Origin: Chamaecrista fasciculata | Taxonomy: Eukaryota > Streptophyta > Magnoliopsida > Fabales > Fabaceae | Direction: 5' to 3' | DNA length: 64,000 nucleotides | Assembly (NCBI GenBank): GCA_003254925.1 | Contig: QANZ01002469.1 | Span: 26,332-90,331, forward strand | Part shown: piece after piece, positions 22,605-34,904 of the stretch | Layout: every line of letters begins with the position of its first letter | Position numbering within the stretch: position 1 is the stretch's first letter | Program-made: the position numbers and the translations under genes | Notes under the pieces: generated by a model | What the model was told of the DNA's origin: nothing | The model's database searches: none | The model's input: the letters and a program-made list of their open reading frames with translations, nothing else

Positions 22605-23545
22605 CCTTGACAAATTGCTTACTATCAAATTCATATATTAAGGAAGTCCACTACCTAGAATGATTATCCAAAATTATCCATTTGGCAAGTAGAGGATGCT
22701 CATTGATTTCACAAATCTGAACTAGAGCTACCTTGAAGAATCTGTACCCTCTACGATTGACCATCTCAGCACAAGCTGCTCAATTTTTAATACACCTTCT
22801 TTGAGTACAATTATATCTATCAAAAGCACTCTTATAATTTTCAAATTTTACATCAATTGACAATTTTGTCGGTAATCTTTCACATTTTAATCAATTTTAT
22901 TTTTTGGCAACTCCTTTTAATAAATTAACAATAAAATTATCATATTTTTTTTTTAATCTGAGTTAAGATTTGAGTTTCTTTTTTATCAATTTTACATTAT
23001 GTGTTATTAGTCACGTAGATTCTATCGTTAATGTTTGGCTAAAATAAAAGAAAAAAATAAAATAGTAAAAAATTTGAAACATTGAGGATGAAAATTGACT
23101 GCAAAAAAATAAAAGATTGGGGCGAAATTAACAATTGGTGTAAAATTTAGGACTAAAATTATACTTTTGCCGTTATATTTTGATGAATCTTGCTAAGAAT
23201 CCTACCAACATAGAGAAGAGAACCTTTGTCACGAATGAAGGGGTATATTATTATTAGGTTATGCCATTCAAACCAAAAAAAAAAATGCAAGTGATATGGA
23301 CAAATTCTTTGTCTTTTAAATAAAGCAAAACCTCAGTTTACGTTAACGATGTGGTCATCAGATCTTTCAATAGTTGCAAGAGGCTTGACCCCCAATAAAT
23401 GAGTATTCGACGTTACCTAGGGGAAGTTCTCTAATTCCTTTGAGACTTTAAGAGAAATTGAGGCAAACTCGAAATTTTGTTAGGCAATCCCAAACATGCA
23501 TTTCACCTAGTGTTGAAGAAATACAATGGTTGAAATATCTTTCAA
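22605..23545 (+). mobile_element. Ty3/gypsy reverse transcriptase fragment (fossil)
   Basis: Plus-strand readings match, in order, conserved stretches of plant Ty3/gypsy reverse transcriptase: MLIDFTNLN (family MCVDFTDLN), a region like FVTNEGVYYY..VMPF (family FITERG.YCYKVMPF), VYVNDVVIRS (family VYVDDMLVKS, the catalytic stretch), and REIEAN (family RGIEANP). It is broken in several places and interrupted by a MITE (22812-23175). It is collinear with the gag fragment at 19080-19440. Confidence 0.6.
22812..23175. mobile_element. MITE inserted in the gypsy fragment
   Basis: The left edge (CAAAAGCACTCTTATAATTTTC) and the right edge (reversed: CAAAAGTATAATTTTAGTCC) are approximate inverted repeats, both followed by AAATTTTACA(T/C)CAATTG. 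It splits gypsy reverse-transcriptase sequence into two parts. Its ends resemble those at 43561-43893. Confidence 0.5.
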
Positions 23546-24181
23546 GAAGTGTCCGTGCTTCATAGGTTAAATGTAAGTAAAAGTTAAAAAAAAAAGGAGA
23601 AAGAAAGATGAATGGAACAAATATTAACTCCACCATTCATAACTCATACTTCACATACTTCACTCTACCATGAGTCCTACATCAACTTGAACTCTCCAAG
23701 GCTTTTTAGAAAATTATATGCATAAATGTCATTCTTAAAAGTTTTTTTTTTAATTGTATAATCATATTTAATTACCTGACAAGTTTGAACCTTAACTTTA
23801 TTTTTAGTTCTAATTTTATTTTAAATAAGGTTACTAGACAACGATAGGAGCCAGAATGTTTCTTCAGTAGATTAACAAAGCAATTAAAACTAACAAACAA
23901 TTGTAACTTCCGGTGAACCACTCAATGGAAGGTGGGTATATATAGGTAATGACAGCAAACACTAACAAATTGGCAATCTAAACGTAGGACAAATACTCCA
24001 TGAACTATATGAACAAATTGACAAATAATTTAAACCAAAGAATCATACATAAGTTTAATTTTCTTTCTAGTTTCTACAAAGACCTAATAAAAGTGGAAGT
24101 CCCAAACATAGCCAAACTTGTAGTTACTCTTACAATAATGATAATCATGTAACAATTTTAACCAACAATGTAGTCTGGCCA
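23546..24181. other. ATG4 3' flank
   Basis: AT-rich. The part next to 24181 must hold the ATG4 3' UTR (minus strand). A region at 23930-23950 reads GTGGGTATATATAGG but serves no identified gene. Nothing else was recognised. Confidence 0.4.
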
Positions 24182-27100
24182 TTATAGGAGCTGCCAGTCA
24201 TCCTCATGAGCACACGCACCAGCATCACTCACAGGCTCACCAATAGAAACATCTTCACGGAATCTACCACTATCACCAGCCACATCAATGCCGGAAACTT
24301 GCTTCAAGAGGCTCCGTGACTGAGCCACCGTGAATAGTGGGGCACCATTTGATTCATCAGCTAGCTTGGAAGCCCGGAGACAGAAATCATCGAAATCATC
24401 TGGCAGCCACCATTGACAAATGAGAAAGAGTCAATAAAAAAAGAAAACAAGAGCTTATGAATTAGCCACTGCAGCAAAAGTCTTCAAATTAAGCCAAAGT
24501 AATCAGAAAACCTTTGTTTCGGCAGTAAAATCCGATGGCCAAGGAGGGGTCAATCGAGTCTAGTGGTATGTGCCTAATGCCACTGCAAGAAATTTAAACA
24601 TTACAGACAAAGAATGAAAAAATTGTAGAAATTAAACATACAGGTTGGACCTACTTGGTGTGGTATGATGAAGTATTAACCTCCTGATTCTCCCCATTAA
24701 AATTGACGGCCTGACAACCACCAATCAGAACATACCAAGTGAGAAAAGAATGCAAAAACAGCCCCCACAGAGCCTAAAAGCAGCATGATCAAAGATATGC
24801 AAAAGCAATTAGATCACAAAAACCATTATAACAATTATATGATCCTTCTATGGGGCCACACTAGGTACACTATGTGGTGGCCACCATTTCTTAAAGCTGA
24901 TGCAACTCCAGCGCATTGAATATTTTACCTAGCTGAACCACTGTAAGCATAGAGCATCAAGTGTGAATATGCCCAAGCCAAAAAGTGGGAATTGTGACAG
25001 GTGACTAAGAGAGAAGGGAGAGAACAATTGAGGTAAAGCATTGAAGAAATAGTGGCAGAGTCAGAGGATTGGAAACTGATTGCTTAGTCTCTAATGCATG
25101 CAGGAAAAAGAAGATAAAAACAGAGTCGTTCAATACATTCTTTCATGCCCGTTATCTTTTTCTGCACACCAGGCCAATGTGTATGCTTTTTACCAATTGG
25201 TGTTTCTTTAATATAAGAGATGAGATACATACAGATTGCAAAGACCAAATTTAGATGAACCTAAACAGAAATTTAGATAAAAATTTTTTAGAGGTACCTT
25301 TTGTCCCAACATTACTCCCTATTCCATTTTCTTTTGGGTAACGTTAAAGAAAGTCCAACAAGGCAGGCAAAAACTGAAGCGATAAGCAGAAAATCAAACA
25401 ATGAAGTCAACCAATCTTAACAAGCTAAATCATGAGGGGGAAATATGCTCTGGGTAGCACAAAGCTGTAACTAACCAGCTATGGCAGCTCTTGAAGCAGT
25501 AGGCTACTGGACACACACTGTGTTAGATACTATTTTATAAAATACTATCATAAAAGCACATTTGGTGGCTTTGCTTTTATTTTTTGGTAGGTTTTGATGA
25601 CAACCATACTCCACTAATTGTTCGCATTGTGTTGGTTTGAATCCAATTACACATAATTTGCAAAAAAAATAAATTGAATGTTCCATGTGATTAAAGAAGA
25701 TTTAGCTGTGACAGCATCACATATTATGGACCACTAGGAGAAAACTATCTGTATGGCCAAACAATTATTATAATTAATATTCTGTTAATCTATTTTCAAA
25801 GAAAACAAGAAACGATGCACCACATACAAACCACCATCAGCTGAGCATCTATAGACATTTTACTAAATTGTGCGAGTCAAAATCTTTCAACCATGTAAAT
25901 TTTTATAATGTCCGAGGCTGAGAAACTCGATAATGGCATTGGCACCAGAGAATCAATCGAGTAAATACTTGTCATCTGCTCGGCAATCAATCTTTTCTTA
26001 CTTTTGTTCATTTATGTTCCTTGATTTATTTGCAGTGAATAGCAGTTCAATTTGGTTATGTTCCTATGGGTGGAATGGAGCAATTGTAACAAAAGATTTT
26101 CCTGTACACACCAAAAATCATCTCAAGCTCCACTAATCTCATTCCTCTAGTACACAAGTACTTACAGCTTGATCTTAACTGTGATAACCTGTTTCTGTAT
26201 TCTAGTCAACAATCTACAAGATTAACTTTAAAAGTTGCTTCTTGGTATTCAAGCCAAGATTAGATAAAATAACTATCTGATCCCATGTTTTAATTCTCAC
26301 AAAAGAACTCAAAAACTGATGTTTTACTCCATGATTTTATTTTTCAAAGACAGCATATCTACATTAATCTGATAAACAATCAACAAATTCATCAGAACAA
26401 ATCTACTTAATCTGATTTCAACAGGAAAAACTTTGGCGTATAATGTTTTAAACATGTCAATACAAAATCTACTAAAATCTCAATAGATTAAGGTTGGTAA
26501 GGACTTATAATTTTAATTTGACATAAGGGAATGGCTTCCATTGTCAGCACAAACATCTGTTGAGATAAGAAACAGAACAGTTTCCAGATTTATGTCACTC
26601 CAAAATCCTAGGAGAGGCATCTAAATATGCCAGTAGCCCAATGGAAAGTACTATAGATGCATAAGCTTTCCACAAAAAAAAAACATGATATTCTTAAGAG
26701 TCTTCTATTTCCTCCAATATGGCAACACCATAAACACAAATTATGAATTTGGTATATACAGACAGTTAAACAGTCTACAACCCATATAATTACAAGTTGC
26801 ATATCAATTCCATACCTGCTGAACGTCATGTGGATCAAGGTAGAATGCCTTGTCATTCTGAACACCTATAATATATGTTGAAGCACCTGGTTTGCCACCC
26901 AAGATTCCAAGACTCTGGGGAAAAGTAAATGTTGACTGCAATAATGGAATATACCTGATAATAATTTACAGATTTATCTTGTCAGCAATTGCACTTAAGT
27001 GATATATAACTCTTAAATTCAGCTTTAAACTTAACGTACCAATGATCCAACATATTACCAATGAACTTTCAGTATGAGTTCAACAACACATATCTATGAC

Positions 27101-28811
27101 TCCCAATCATTAATTATTTTAAATAAGAGCTAATCTAGATGAAATATTCATTAATCATTATATGACAAGAGAATGCAGAACACTATCAATGATCAATAGT
27201 TTTTTTTTTTCCTGCAAGGTTGAACATATACTAACAAGTTCTTTAATTGTTGATAAGTCTCTACTAGGGATTCCATAGTCATAAGAAAAAAAATTGTTCT
27301 GTGTCTGTGAATGTACTCTTATATTTAAGAAGTTCAATTAACAGATAACCTTTATATGATTGCCTCTTCTAATGTTTCCAATAATAGGAAAACCTTTAAA
27401 ATAATCATATAGTATCATATGAACTTGGAAAGTTCAAATACCTAGGATTGATTTTATCAAGTCCAAGAACTAAAGGAACCAACAAAAGTAGAGGTGCCCA
27501 AGAAACACGGTCTCCTGAGAATTCAGAACAACATTTGGAGGCATCATCAATGCACACAACTGGTGCTCCACCACGCTCCCCATCTTCATCTCCAGAAACA
27601 ACATATATAGCCATAGGAAGTGGCTGTTGTTCAAGGCTATTTGAATTAGTCTGACTTCGAGCTAGAACTTCCAATGTCCGACACATGGCATATGGGCCCA
27701 CCCAAGACCCCACAGCAAGGCCATAACATTTGCCAGCTTGAAGAAGATTGTGGATGGAGAAAAAAGATGACTCAGAATCACCAAATAGTTGCAAAATGTC
27801 AATATATTCTTGATCTGGTGGCTGCACGTTAATAAAAGCAGTACAATGAGCCTAAATAAAATCAATATAGCAAGAATACTACCAATATACCAGATGAAAG
27901 GGAATATCTAAAAAATTGTTAAACTAAAGAATAAAATAGAGGAGAAAAACAGAAACATTAGTGGGTGCCATATTGCATATGAATCACCTAACCTTTTGCA
28001 AAGGTTTTCTCCACGATCTACCGAATTTATGAAAAAGTAATGCCTGGGCACAAGGAAACCGTGATAATAGCATTAGTGTAAAAGCAAAATGATTGGTTTA
28101 ACAAGGAACCATGGGACAGTCACTTAGACTCAAATGATCATTGGAAAGAAAGAATTATACCTGAGCGACAAGCATTTGACAGCTTCGAATCATACATCCC
28201 CAATTTACATCACTAGTATATTTTGAATCTCCAATAGCATCAAAACCTATAGATAAGAATGATCTTAGAATTAGTTACAAAGATTCCAGCCATGTCTTAT
28301 TTGTAATCTGCAAAAAAATCCCCAAAAATTGAGACATCACACCTTTCCGATATGTTACTAAAATTTTTGATGAAAAATCTTGTTCAAATGCTGCAAATCC
28401 ATTGCTAGTATCTACATCTCCAGATGAGTCAGGCTGTGAGATTTTATGGCAGACACCTAGAAGCCATATATCACCATCTGAGGCTGAAATTTCGGTCCTG
28501 CTTGACCCTAGTACACGCTCATGAAATCTCCTCATTGAACCAACAGTAACAACTTTCCTCACGGCAGCTGCCCACCCACTATGTCTAGAATGAACTGCTT
28601 TCTTTTCAGAAGCTGATGACTCACTATATGTTTCAAAGATTGAAAAAGGAGATGTAAAGAAGCTTGACCATAAGGAAGCCTTGGGAAACTTACTGTCGAT
28701 AGCCCCTGCTTTTGAACAAGGAGGCTCCTGATTATTATCTAAAGTTTCTGTTGAGCTTTTAGAAGAACATTTTGCAGCAACAATCCTCTCACACAAACCC
28801 TTCATTACCAT
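24182..28811 (-). CDS. ATG4: Cysteine protease ATG4 (autophagy)
   Basis: Processes the C terminus of ATG8 before lipidation and removes it from membranes later (peptidase family C54). Coding exons on the minus strand: 28343-28811, 28161-28246, 27993-28043, 27442-27821, 26816-26954, 24655-24710, 24512-24582, 24182-24399. All junctions are GT-AG with agreeing phases, 1470 nt, 489 residues (Arabidopsis paralogues are about 470-480). The catalytic Cys174 lies in DVNWGCMIRSCQML. The Asp-His pair D369/H371 is in FYLDPHDVQQ. SGDEDGERGGAPVVCIDD and VPLVLGLDKINPRYIP are typical C54 stretches. The C terminus EDDWQLL fits an ATG8-interacting W-x-x-L motif. Start: ATG at 28811 gives MVMKGLCERIV. The ATG at 28805 would give MKGLCERIV, closer to the start I recall for Arabidopsis ATG4a. 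The intron 24711-26815 is about 2.1 kb. No defect was seen. Confidence 0.97.
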
Positions 28812-29770
28812 TATGAACCCACGAAGAACAAGAAAGTTGGCTCATAGAAGCAAACCAAGGTTGTGCCCATATCTGCTAGTAAAGAGGTACAGTAATGAAA
28901 AAAAAAAACAACAACAACAACAACAATCCTGACTCCAGAAATAAATACCCATGACTATTGATTAATAATCTATAAACGTTTGGATATCTAAGAGAGAACA
29001 AAATAGCAATACATAAAATTCTCATCAACTACCCTGATAGACACAGTGAACTGCAATTAAAAGTTAAAGCTACTATAGATAGAATCAAGGGGGCAATGCA
29101 ATGTGAGAAATAAAAAGGTCAAATAGCTCTTAATGTCTGCTGTAGCAACATATTCCGATAGGTTAACATAATAATGAAGAAAAAGAAAATTGTCTTCCAA
29201 TATAAGGGGGTCAACTGATAGTATCCTCCCGCAACCATCCTGCATATCCCTGATTTCTTCTCAATCCCCGTGGTCCCCAATTACACACCCACTTTATGGA
29301 GAACAGAAACATATTACTCATGATAATATATAATTGAGGTCCATAAACTAGGGAAGGCCACATTCAGAATCTCAGACAAGATGAACAACATGTAAGTTGA
29401 AATTACAAAACAAGGAAATAAAAGAAAAAAATAGCAACAACAGGGTTTCCGAGAAGACCCATAAAAAATCCTGCAAAGGAATTCCAAACTGAGTGTTTCT
29501 AAGGAATACCCAAAATAATTGGATGCAATAAAACGACAAATTTCGCACGAAACGTAAATTTTTAAACGGTAAATATCGAGAGAAAAGCAAATCACTCACA
29601 GACGTTGCTGAAGAAAAAAAGATCTTGAGATGCCTACGACAGAGTTAGAGGTCCGATCCTCACTTCAGCGAAGAGACTTCGGACTCTCCCGATCATCAAT
29701 CTCTAATTCCTCGTCTCTCGCAATCTCCTTTTCGTCTTCTTCTTCTTCTTCCTGATTAATCAATCTTCAA
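28812..29770 (-). promoter_or_regulatory. ATG4 5' UTR exon, leader intron and promoter side
   Basis: There is no coding sequence upstream of 28811. A good donor (minus strand GTCT|GTGAGT) at 29599/29600 and an acceptor-like CTAGCAG near 28873-28879 suggest a leader intron with a non-coding first exon at about 29600-29750. That first exon is rich in TCTTC/GAAGA. A leader intron is inferred from splice signals only. A (CAA)n tract lies at about 28911-28926. Confidence 0.5.
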
Positions 29771-30160
29771 ACCACAATCCAAAGTATGAAATCTTAACTA
29801 TACCCTTCGAATGATTTAATATTTTATTTATCCTTCGCTGCTTGGAAAGCTATCTCGATTTTTATATAATCCATGCTTATATTTCTTTTATTAGGGTTCA
29901 TCATTCTCCGTTTTTAAAAAGATAATACATCTATTATTTTAATCTTTAAAACATAGGATTAAGAAAATTGAATTTTTAAAAGATATGATTTCGATCAATT
30001 TAATTATTTTTGAAGTAATCCGAGAATAAATTTTATCATTTTATTTTTTTAAATAATTAAATTGAAAATTTATTATTTCTTATTTATTCAAAATTAAATT
30101 ATTAATTTACTTTGTAAAATATAATTAATATTTGCACAATAAAATAAAAATAAATTATTT
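29771..30160. other. AT-rich intergenic stretch upstream of ATG4
   Basis: Strongly AT-rich with no recognised gene or repeat pair. It probably includes the distal ATG4 promoter. It ends at the unresolved base N at 30162. Confidence 0.4.
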
Positions 30161-30162
30161 CN

Positions 30163-32222
30163 ATAAAATAAATAACCTAACAACAAAAATCTTAGAAGAT
30201 ATTTTATTCAAATTTAAAAAGATAACAAAATATTGGAGCTAAAATGCCACATGTCAACACTCCTCCTTGTCATTTTGGTGACAAACATCAATCTTTGTTC
30301 CATGATTTTCAAATTTTTCCTTTCGTAAGGTATTCATCAATAAATCAGAAAATTGAATCTTTAACTGACAATGAACCAATATCACTTCTTTTGATGGTTG
30401 AACTTTTTGAATAAAATAAAATCTCAATAGTTGAATTTTGTTCTTGATAATCAACTCAATCTCCCCCAGCGATGATTTTCGCCAAACTGATATATCACTT
30501 GGTTTAGAAACATTTTCAAATTCTGAGATGACAAGATTGCAATTTTGTTGTACATCTTGCAAAGGTCTTGTTTCTTCAAAAGAACCATTAAAAACTGTTT
30601 CACCATCAATTGTTGTTTTTGGCACATTCTGAACATTGGCTTCAACTTCATTACATTGCATAATAAATTTCTTATTCTTCATTGGTATGCTCAGTAATGC
30701 AATACCATTAGTATCAAAGATGGTACAACTATTCCCTTTAAATTCAAGAGAATATCCTTTTTCCCATATTTGACAAACACTTAATAAATTTTGACTTAAA
30801 TTAGGTACAAACAAAACATTGGTGATAAGTTTAATACCTGCTAAAGTCTCTATTTTAACCGTGTCTTTGCCTTTCACATTTAGGGACTCTCCATTCCCTA
30901 TTTGCACTTTGGAGTTGAAACTTTTGTCAAGATTTTTGAAAATTACCTCATTGTATGACATATGATTAGTGCATCCACTATCAATAAGCCAATTGTTGTT
31001 GGAGTTAACACTTTGAAAACAAGAGGCAACAAGTAATTCTTCTAGTTCAACTTCAGACTCAACAACTTGAGTTTGTTGATTTTTTTTTTTTTTTTGGTGA
31101 TTTTGATTCTTCAATTTGCAGACCTTTGCAATATGACTCGTTTGCTTGCAATTTCCACATATAGCATCTGGTCTCCACCAACAATATTTCTCCAGATGAT
31201 TAGTCTTCTTGCCATGTTGACAGGGAGGATATATTTTTTTGCCTTCTTTATTCTTGAATTATTTGCCTCTAGTTCGTGCCAAAAGAGCACCTTCAACTGT
31301 TGTGCATTCTCTAAATATCCTTTGTTGCTCTTGCGCTTGAAGAGCACTCATTAGCTCACATAATGAGATTTCATTTAAGTCCTTGGACTCTTCAAGAGAG
31401 GAGATTTTGGATTCAAATCTCTCAGGAAGAGTTACAAGAACTTTTTTTACAATTCTTTTCTCAGGAAAATCTTCACCAAGCAGCCTAATGTTATTAACAA
31501 TAAGAGAAATTCGGTAAGCATACTCACTAATTGTTTCGTTCTCCTTCATCTTCAAGGACTCGAATCCTCTTTTCATATTTAAAACTCGCATTTGACGTGT
31601 TCGATCATTGCCTTGATATTCTTCTTTCAATCTATCCCAAGCCTCTTTTGCTGTACTGCACACCATAATTCTGTAGAACAAAGAATCTGCAACTGAATTT
31701 TGAATGAGTCACTTGACTTTGGATCTCTTTGCCTTTTCTTCATTGTAGGATTTGATTTGGGCCAAGGTAGGAATTTCTCGAAGAGGAGGTATTGGTATAT
31801 CTTGGGAGGGTGATAGGAGGGTTTAGAGTTTGGTTGCTAGATGACATTTTTTATGGACTAAAAAATGGTGTTTAATCCCGAAAGATCAACTATGGCTCTG
31901 ATACCAATTGTTGGTTTTTTTAAAGGAAGGATTCGAATTTTAAATTTGGGAAAGAGAGAAAGGAGAGTTTTTTTTTTCTGAAAAGGTTGAAATCTGATTG
32001 CATTTTATTCCTGACTTCATAATAATTTATACAAGATGAAAAATAACAAACTCCCTAATTTTCTAGGTTACAAAATTCAAACTGAAATGTGAAGATAACA
32101 ATAATCTTAAATCCTAATTATAAAAATAAAATAAATAACCTAACAATAAATATCTTGGAAGATATTTTATTCAAATTTAAAAAGATAACAGAATATTGGA
32201 ACTAAAATGCCACATGTCAACA
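30163..32222 (-). mobile_element. Compact broken Ty1/copia retrotransposon (fossil)
   Basis: Minus-strand order: 5' LTR (31909-32222, 314 bp, TGTTGA...CCAACA), primer site TGGTATCAGAGCCA at about 31893-31906 (complementary to initiator tRNA-Met), gag of the UBN2 type (segments like AKEAWDRLKEEYQG), a CCHC-knuckle region (CWWRPD.IC.NCKQTSHIAKVC), protease (NNWLIDSGCTNHMSYN), the tail of an RNase H-like region (VQPSKEVI..), a polypurine tract AAGGAGGAG at about 30260-30269, and the start of the 3' LTR (30163-30259). The 97 comparable LTR bases differ at about five, so the insertion may be a few million years old if usual plant rates hold. It is broken in several places; integrase and most of the reverse transcriptase were not recognised. 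Confidence 0.85.
31909..32222 (-). repeat. 5' LTR of the compact copia element
   Basis: A 314-bp repeat bounded by TGTTGG and TCAACA on the plus strand. Its outer 97 bases recur at 30163-30259 with about 95 percent identity. The tRNA-Met primer site lies one or two bases inside its inner edge. Confidence 0.85.
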
Positions 32223-32240
32223 TGTTGCTTATTTTCTTAA

Positions 32241-32777
32241 GGTTAAAGGGTCATTTTGGTCCTAAATGTATGCACGAATGTTCATTTTGGTCCATTATGT
32301 TTCAAAATATTCAAATTGGTTCTAAATGTTTGCAAAATGTTTTATTTTGGTCCAAACTATTGAATATGACTTGTTTCAAGTTCAAACGTGACGAATTTAG
32401 AGTTACATATTGTTCTAGAAAAGTACTTTCTCTATCAAGTTGGGACCTTCAGTAAACGAGGTCAAATTAGTCCTAAAAGTAGACCTCTCGTTTTATGGTC
32501 AAACAAGCAAAGTTGATTATATTTCTCTCGTTTTAAATTCGAATGCGATGAATTCAGAACTAGGAGTTCCTCTTAACAAGCCCTTTGAACTTGAAATGAG
32601 AGATGAGAGAAATATGACCAAATTCAAAAGTTTGGGACCAAAATGAAACATTTTACCAATATTAGGACCAAAATGAATCATTTTGCCAACATTTAGGACC
32701 AATTTGAACATTTTGAAACATATTGGACCAAAATAAACATAATGGTATACATTTAGGACCAAAATGAACCTTTTACC
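32241..32777. mobile_element. Foldback (Mutator-like) MITE, copy B
   Basis: A 537-bp palindromic element opening GGTTAAAGGGTCATTTTGG and closing with the inverse. It is flanked by an exact 9-bp direct repeat TTTTCTTAA at 32232-32240 and 32778-32786. Nine-base duplications with long inverted ends are the Mutator-like signature. Its core contains TTCTCTCGTTT.AAATTCGAATGCGATGAATTC words shared with the other copies. It sits 18 bp from the copia LTR. Confidence 0.88.
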
Positions 32778-32929
32778 TTTTCTTAATGGTTTAAAATAGA
32801 TAAAAAAACCCTTAATTTAATCATGCCCATTGGATTGTTCTGTGTACGTTTAACTGGGTAAACTAAAACCTATGGGCTATTGGGCTATGGGTTTAGTGTG
32901 TGGAGGGTCCCACTCACAAAAGCATGGCA

Positions 32930-33628
32930 TTTTTATTATTATTAACTTTCGTGATCTTCTCTTCGCTTGGAAGAGCTTCTCTTCTCCCTAAAGTCTAGTG
33001 TGAGAGAGATCTTCCTCTTTTGAAAAGTGGAGGTTTCTTTAATCTTTTTCCACTATAATTCTTCGCTCCAGTGTTCTGTTTGCTTCTAAATTATGGAGGT
33101 TGTTCAGTTAGAATCGAAGGAAGGTGATAATATCTAGCTGGAAAACAATGTGAGTAAATCAATAGCTATATCCAAACATGCTCTAGTAGGGAGTTTGATC
33201 ACAGAAAACGCTCAGAATAGGAAGGTGACAAAGGAGATGATTCTGAAGAGTTGGGGTTATCCCAAAGGACTGCATATTATTGATCTGAGCACTAATACTT
33301 GTTTAATTTTAATGAATGTATGACTCTTAGGAGAATACTCCAAGAAGCTCCATGGAATATTTTGGGCTTTCTTCTATGTCTGCAAAGATGGACTCTAGAA
33401 CTTACCTTACATGAAGTAGATTTTAGTTACACTCCTTTTTGGATTCAAATTCATGGAGTTCCTCTTGAAGGCTTCTCCAAGGAAAATGTAAGGAAAATAG
33501 CCAGCAAAGTGGGGGAAATAGAGGAGGTTGAAGATCCTATAGTGGGGAATAAGATTGTTCGTGGTTTCCTTAGAGCAAGGGTGCTGGTTGATATCACGAA
33601 ACCTGATTCACATATTTTATTAGATTAG
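32930..33628 (+). mobile_element. LINE ORF1 relic (DUF4283-type)
   Basis: After a TCT-rich leader, an ATG at 33093 opens MEVVQLESKEGDN. Further readings give ILKSWGYPKGLHIIDLS and, at 33299-33627 in another frame, WTLELTLHEVDFSYTPFWIQ and IHGVPLEGFSKENVRKIA. This is the DUF4283 domain of ORF1 in plant L1-type LINEs. A stop near 33135 and a frame change near 33300 show that it is dead. Neither the zinc knuckle nor ORF2 follows, so only the 5' part of the element is present. Confidence 0.75.
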
Positions 33629-33807
33629 TCGCATACTATTCAAATTGCCACATGTTGGCTACTAACTCTCACTCAAATAAAACACTTTAAACAATTTAGA
33701 TAGTCACATACTATTTAAATTCTCACTTTTTTTTGTGTGTTAGGATAAAGTTTAGGTTGGTCATATGCGGACCTTAGACTCCCACTAGCGACTTTGTTTT
33801 TCTTTTT

Positions 33808-34240
33808 GGGTAAATTACACTTTGGTATCTTGTTTTATGGACCAATTTCACTTTGGTACCTTATTCTTTCAGAGTGACATTTTGGTGCCCTATTCTTTGC
33901 GTTGTTAACACTTTGATACCCAAATTTATTTTTTTGTTAAATTTTGATGGCGAAGTCGCACATGACCATCACGTGCACAATAATAAGACCCAAATGTCCA
34001 TTTCTCTCTCATTTTCACGATTTAGACGCTAAAGCACTCAAAAATTGTGAAACACACTAAGATTCAAAGTGTGAGGATTTTAGAATGTTTTATCGTTTGA
34101 ATCGTGAAAAATAGACATTTGGGTATTTTTACTCTGCATGTGATGGTTACGTGCGACTTCGTCGACACAACTTAATAAAAAAAACAAATTTGGGTACCAA
34201 AGTGTTAATGGTGCAAAGAACAAAATACCAAAGTGTATTT
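33808..34240. mobile_element. Foldback Mutator-like MITE (TTTGGTA family)
   Basis: The left edge is TAAATTACACTTTGGTATC and the right edge, reversed, AAATACACTTTGGTATTTTG. The inversion continues through GACTTCG(T/C)CA-type words to a centre near 34050. Ends resemble the gene-carrying element at 45437-46639. It carries no recognised gene piece. The exact edges are uncertain by a few bases. Confidence 0.7.
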
Positions 34241-34254
34241 AAAATTTAAAATTT

Positions 34255-34540
34255 TATATTTATGAAGGAAGGATGAGAATGAGGAATTAAAAGTTAATCA
34301 CTTATTCTCTTCCCTTGAGTAATCAACTTTCTAAATAAGATGAAGACGTCTCAAATCTTTTTCTCTTCCCTCTCCTTCTCCTCTTAATCTCCAATCCAAA
34401 CATATCTTAAATTGGAATATTTTGAAGGAGATATCAACACCCAACAAAGAGAGAAGATACGAGGAGTTAGCCTTCCTTGCCCTTCTCCCCCAATCTCTTC
34501 CATTCTCTTCTCCTCCTAATTGTCAAACATATCTTAAAAA
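34255..34540. mobile_element. Remnants of the GTTTGGAT MITE family
   Basis: Two right-hand ends in a row (CTCCAATCCAAACATATCTTAA at about 34389 and TCAAACATATCTTAAA at about 34523), each preceded by CTTCTCCTC-type sequence, match the right end of 22312-22604. The left halves are missing. Confidence 0.5.
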
Positions 34541-34904
34541 TCATTTTAACCAAAAAAGAAAGAAATAGATTAAAATGAATAAATGAAAAACTAAAAAAAC
34601 TTAAGTAACACACTAATTCTATATAAAAAGATTATGTATAATTGTATAAATCGATTCTTTCTATACTTTTTATAATTTTTTTAGTGAAGTCACTATTATT
34701 CAAATAAACATATTTTTCGTAATAATATAAAATTAGCAGGAAGAAAAAAACACTAAAATTGGATGAAAAAAAAAGCCTCAAATAAAATGAAAATCTTTTT
34801 ATGAGAAAAAATTAGTATGTTTCTTTTGAGATCAAATAGGATTTAGAAAATCGATAAATATTTTAAATTTAGATTGAGATATTGAAGAAAAAAAAGGAGG
34901 AAAC

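Noticed and set aside
27448-27654. Plus-strand open frame over ATG4
   Set aside because: It is the antisense shadow of the ATG4 exon at 27442-27821.
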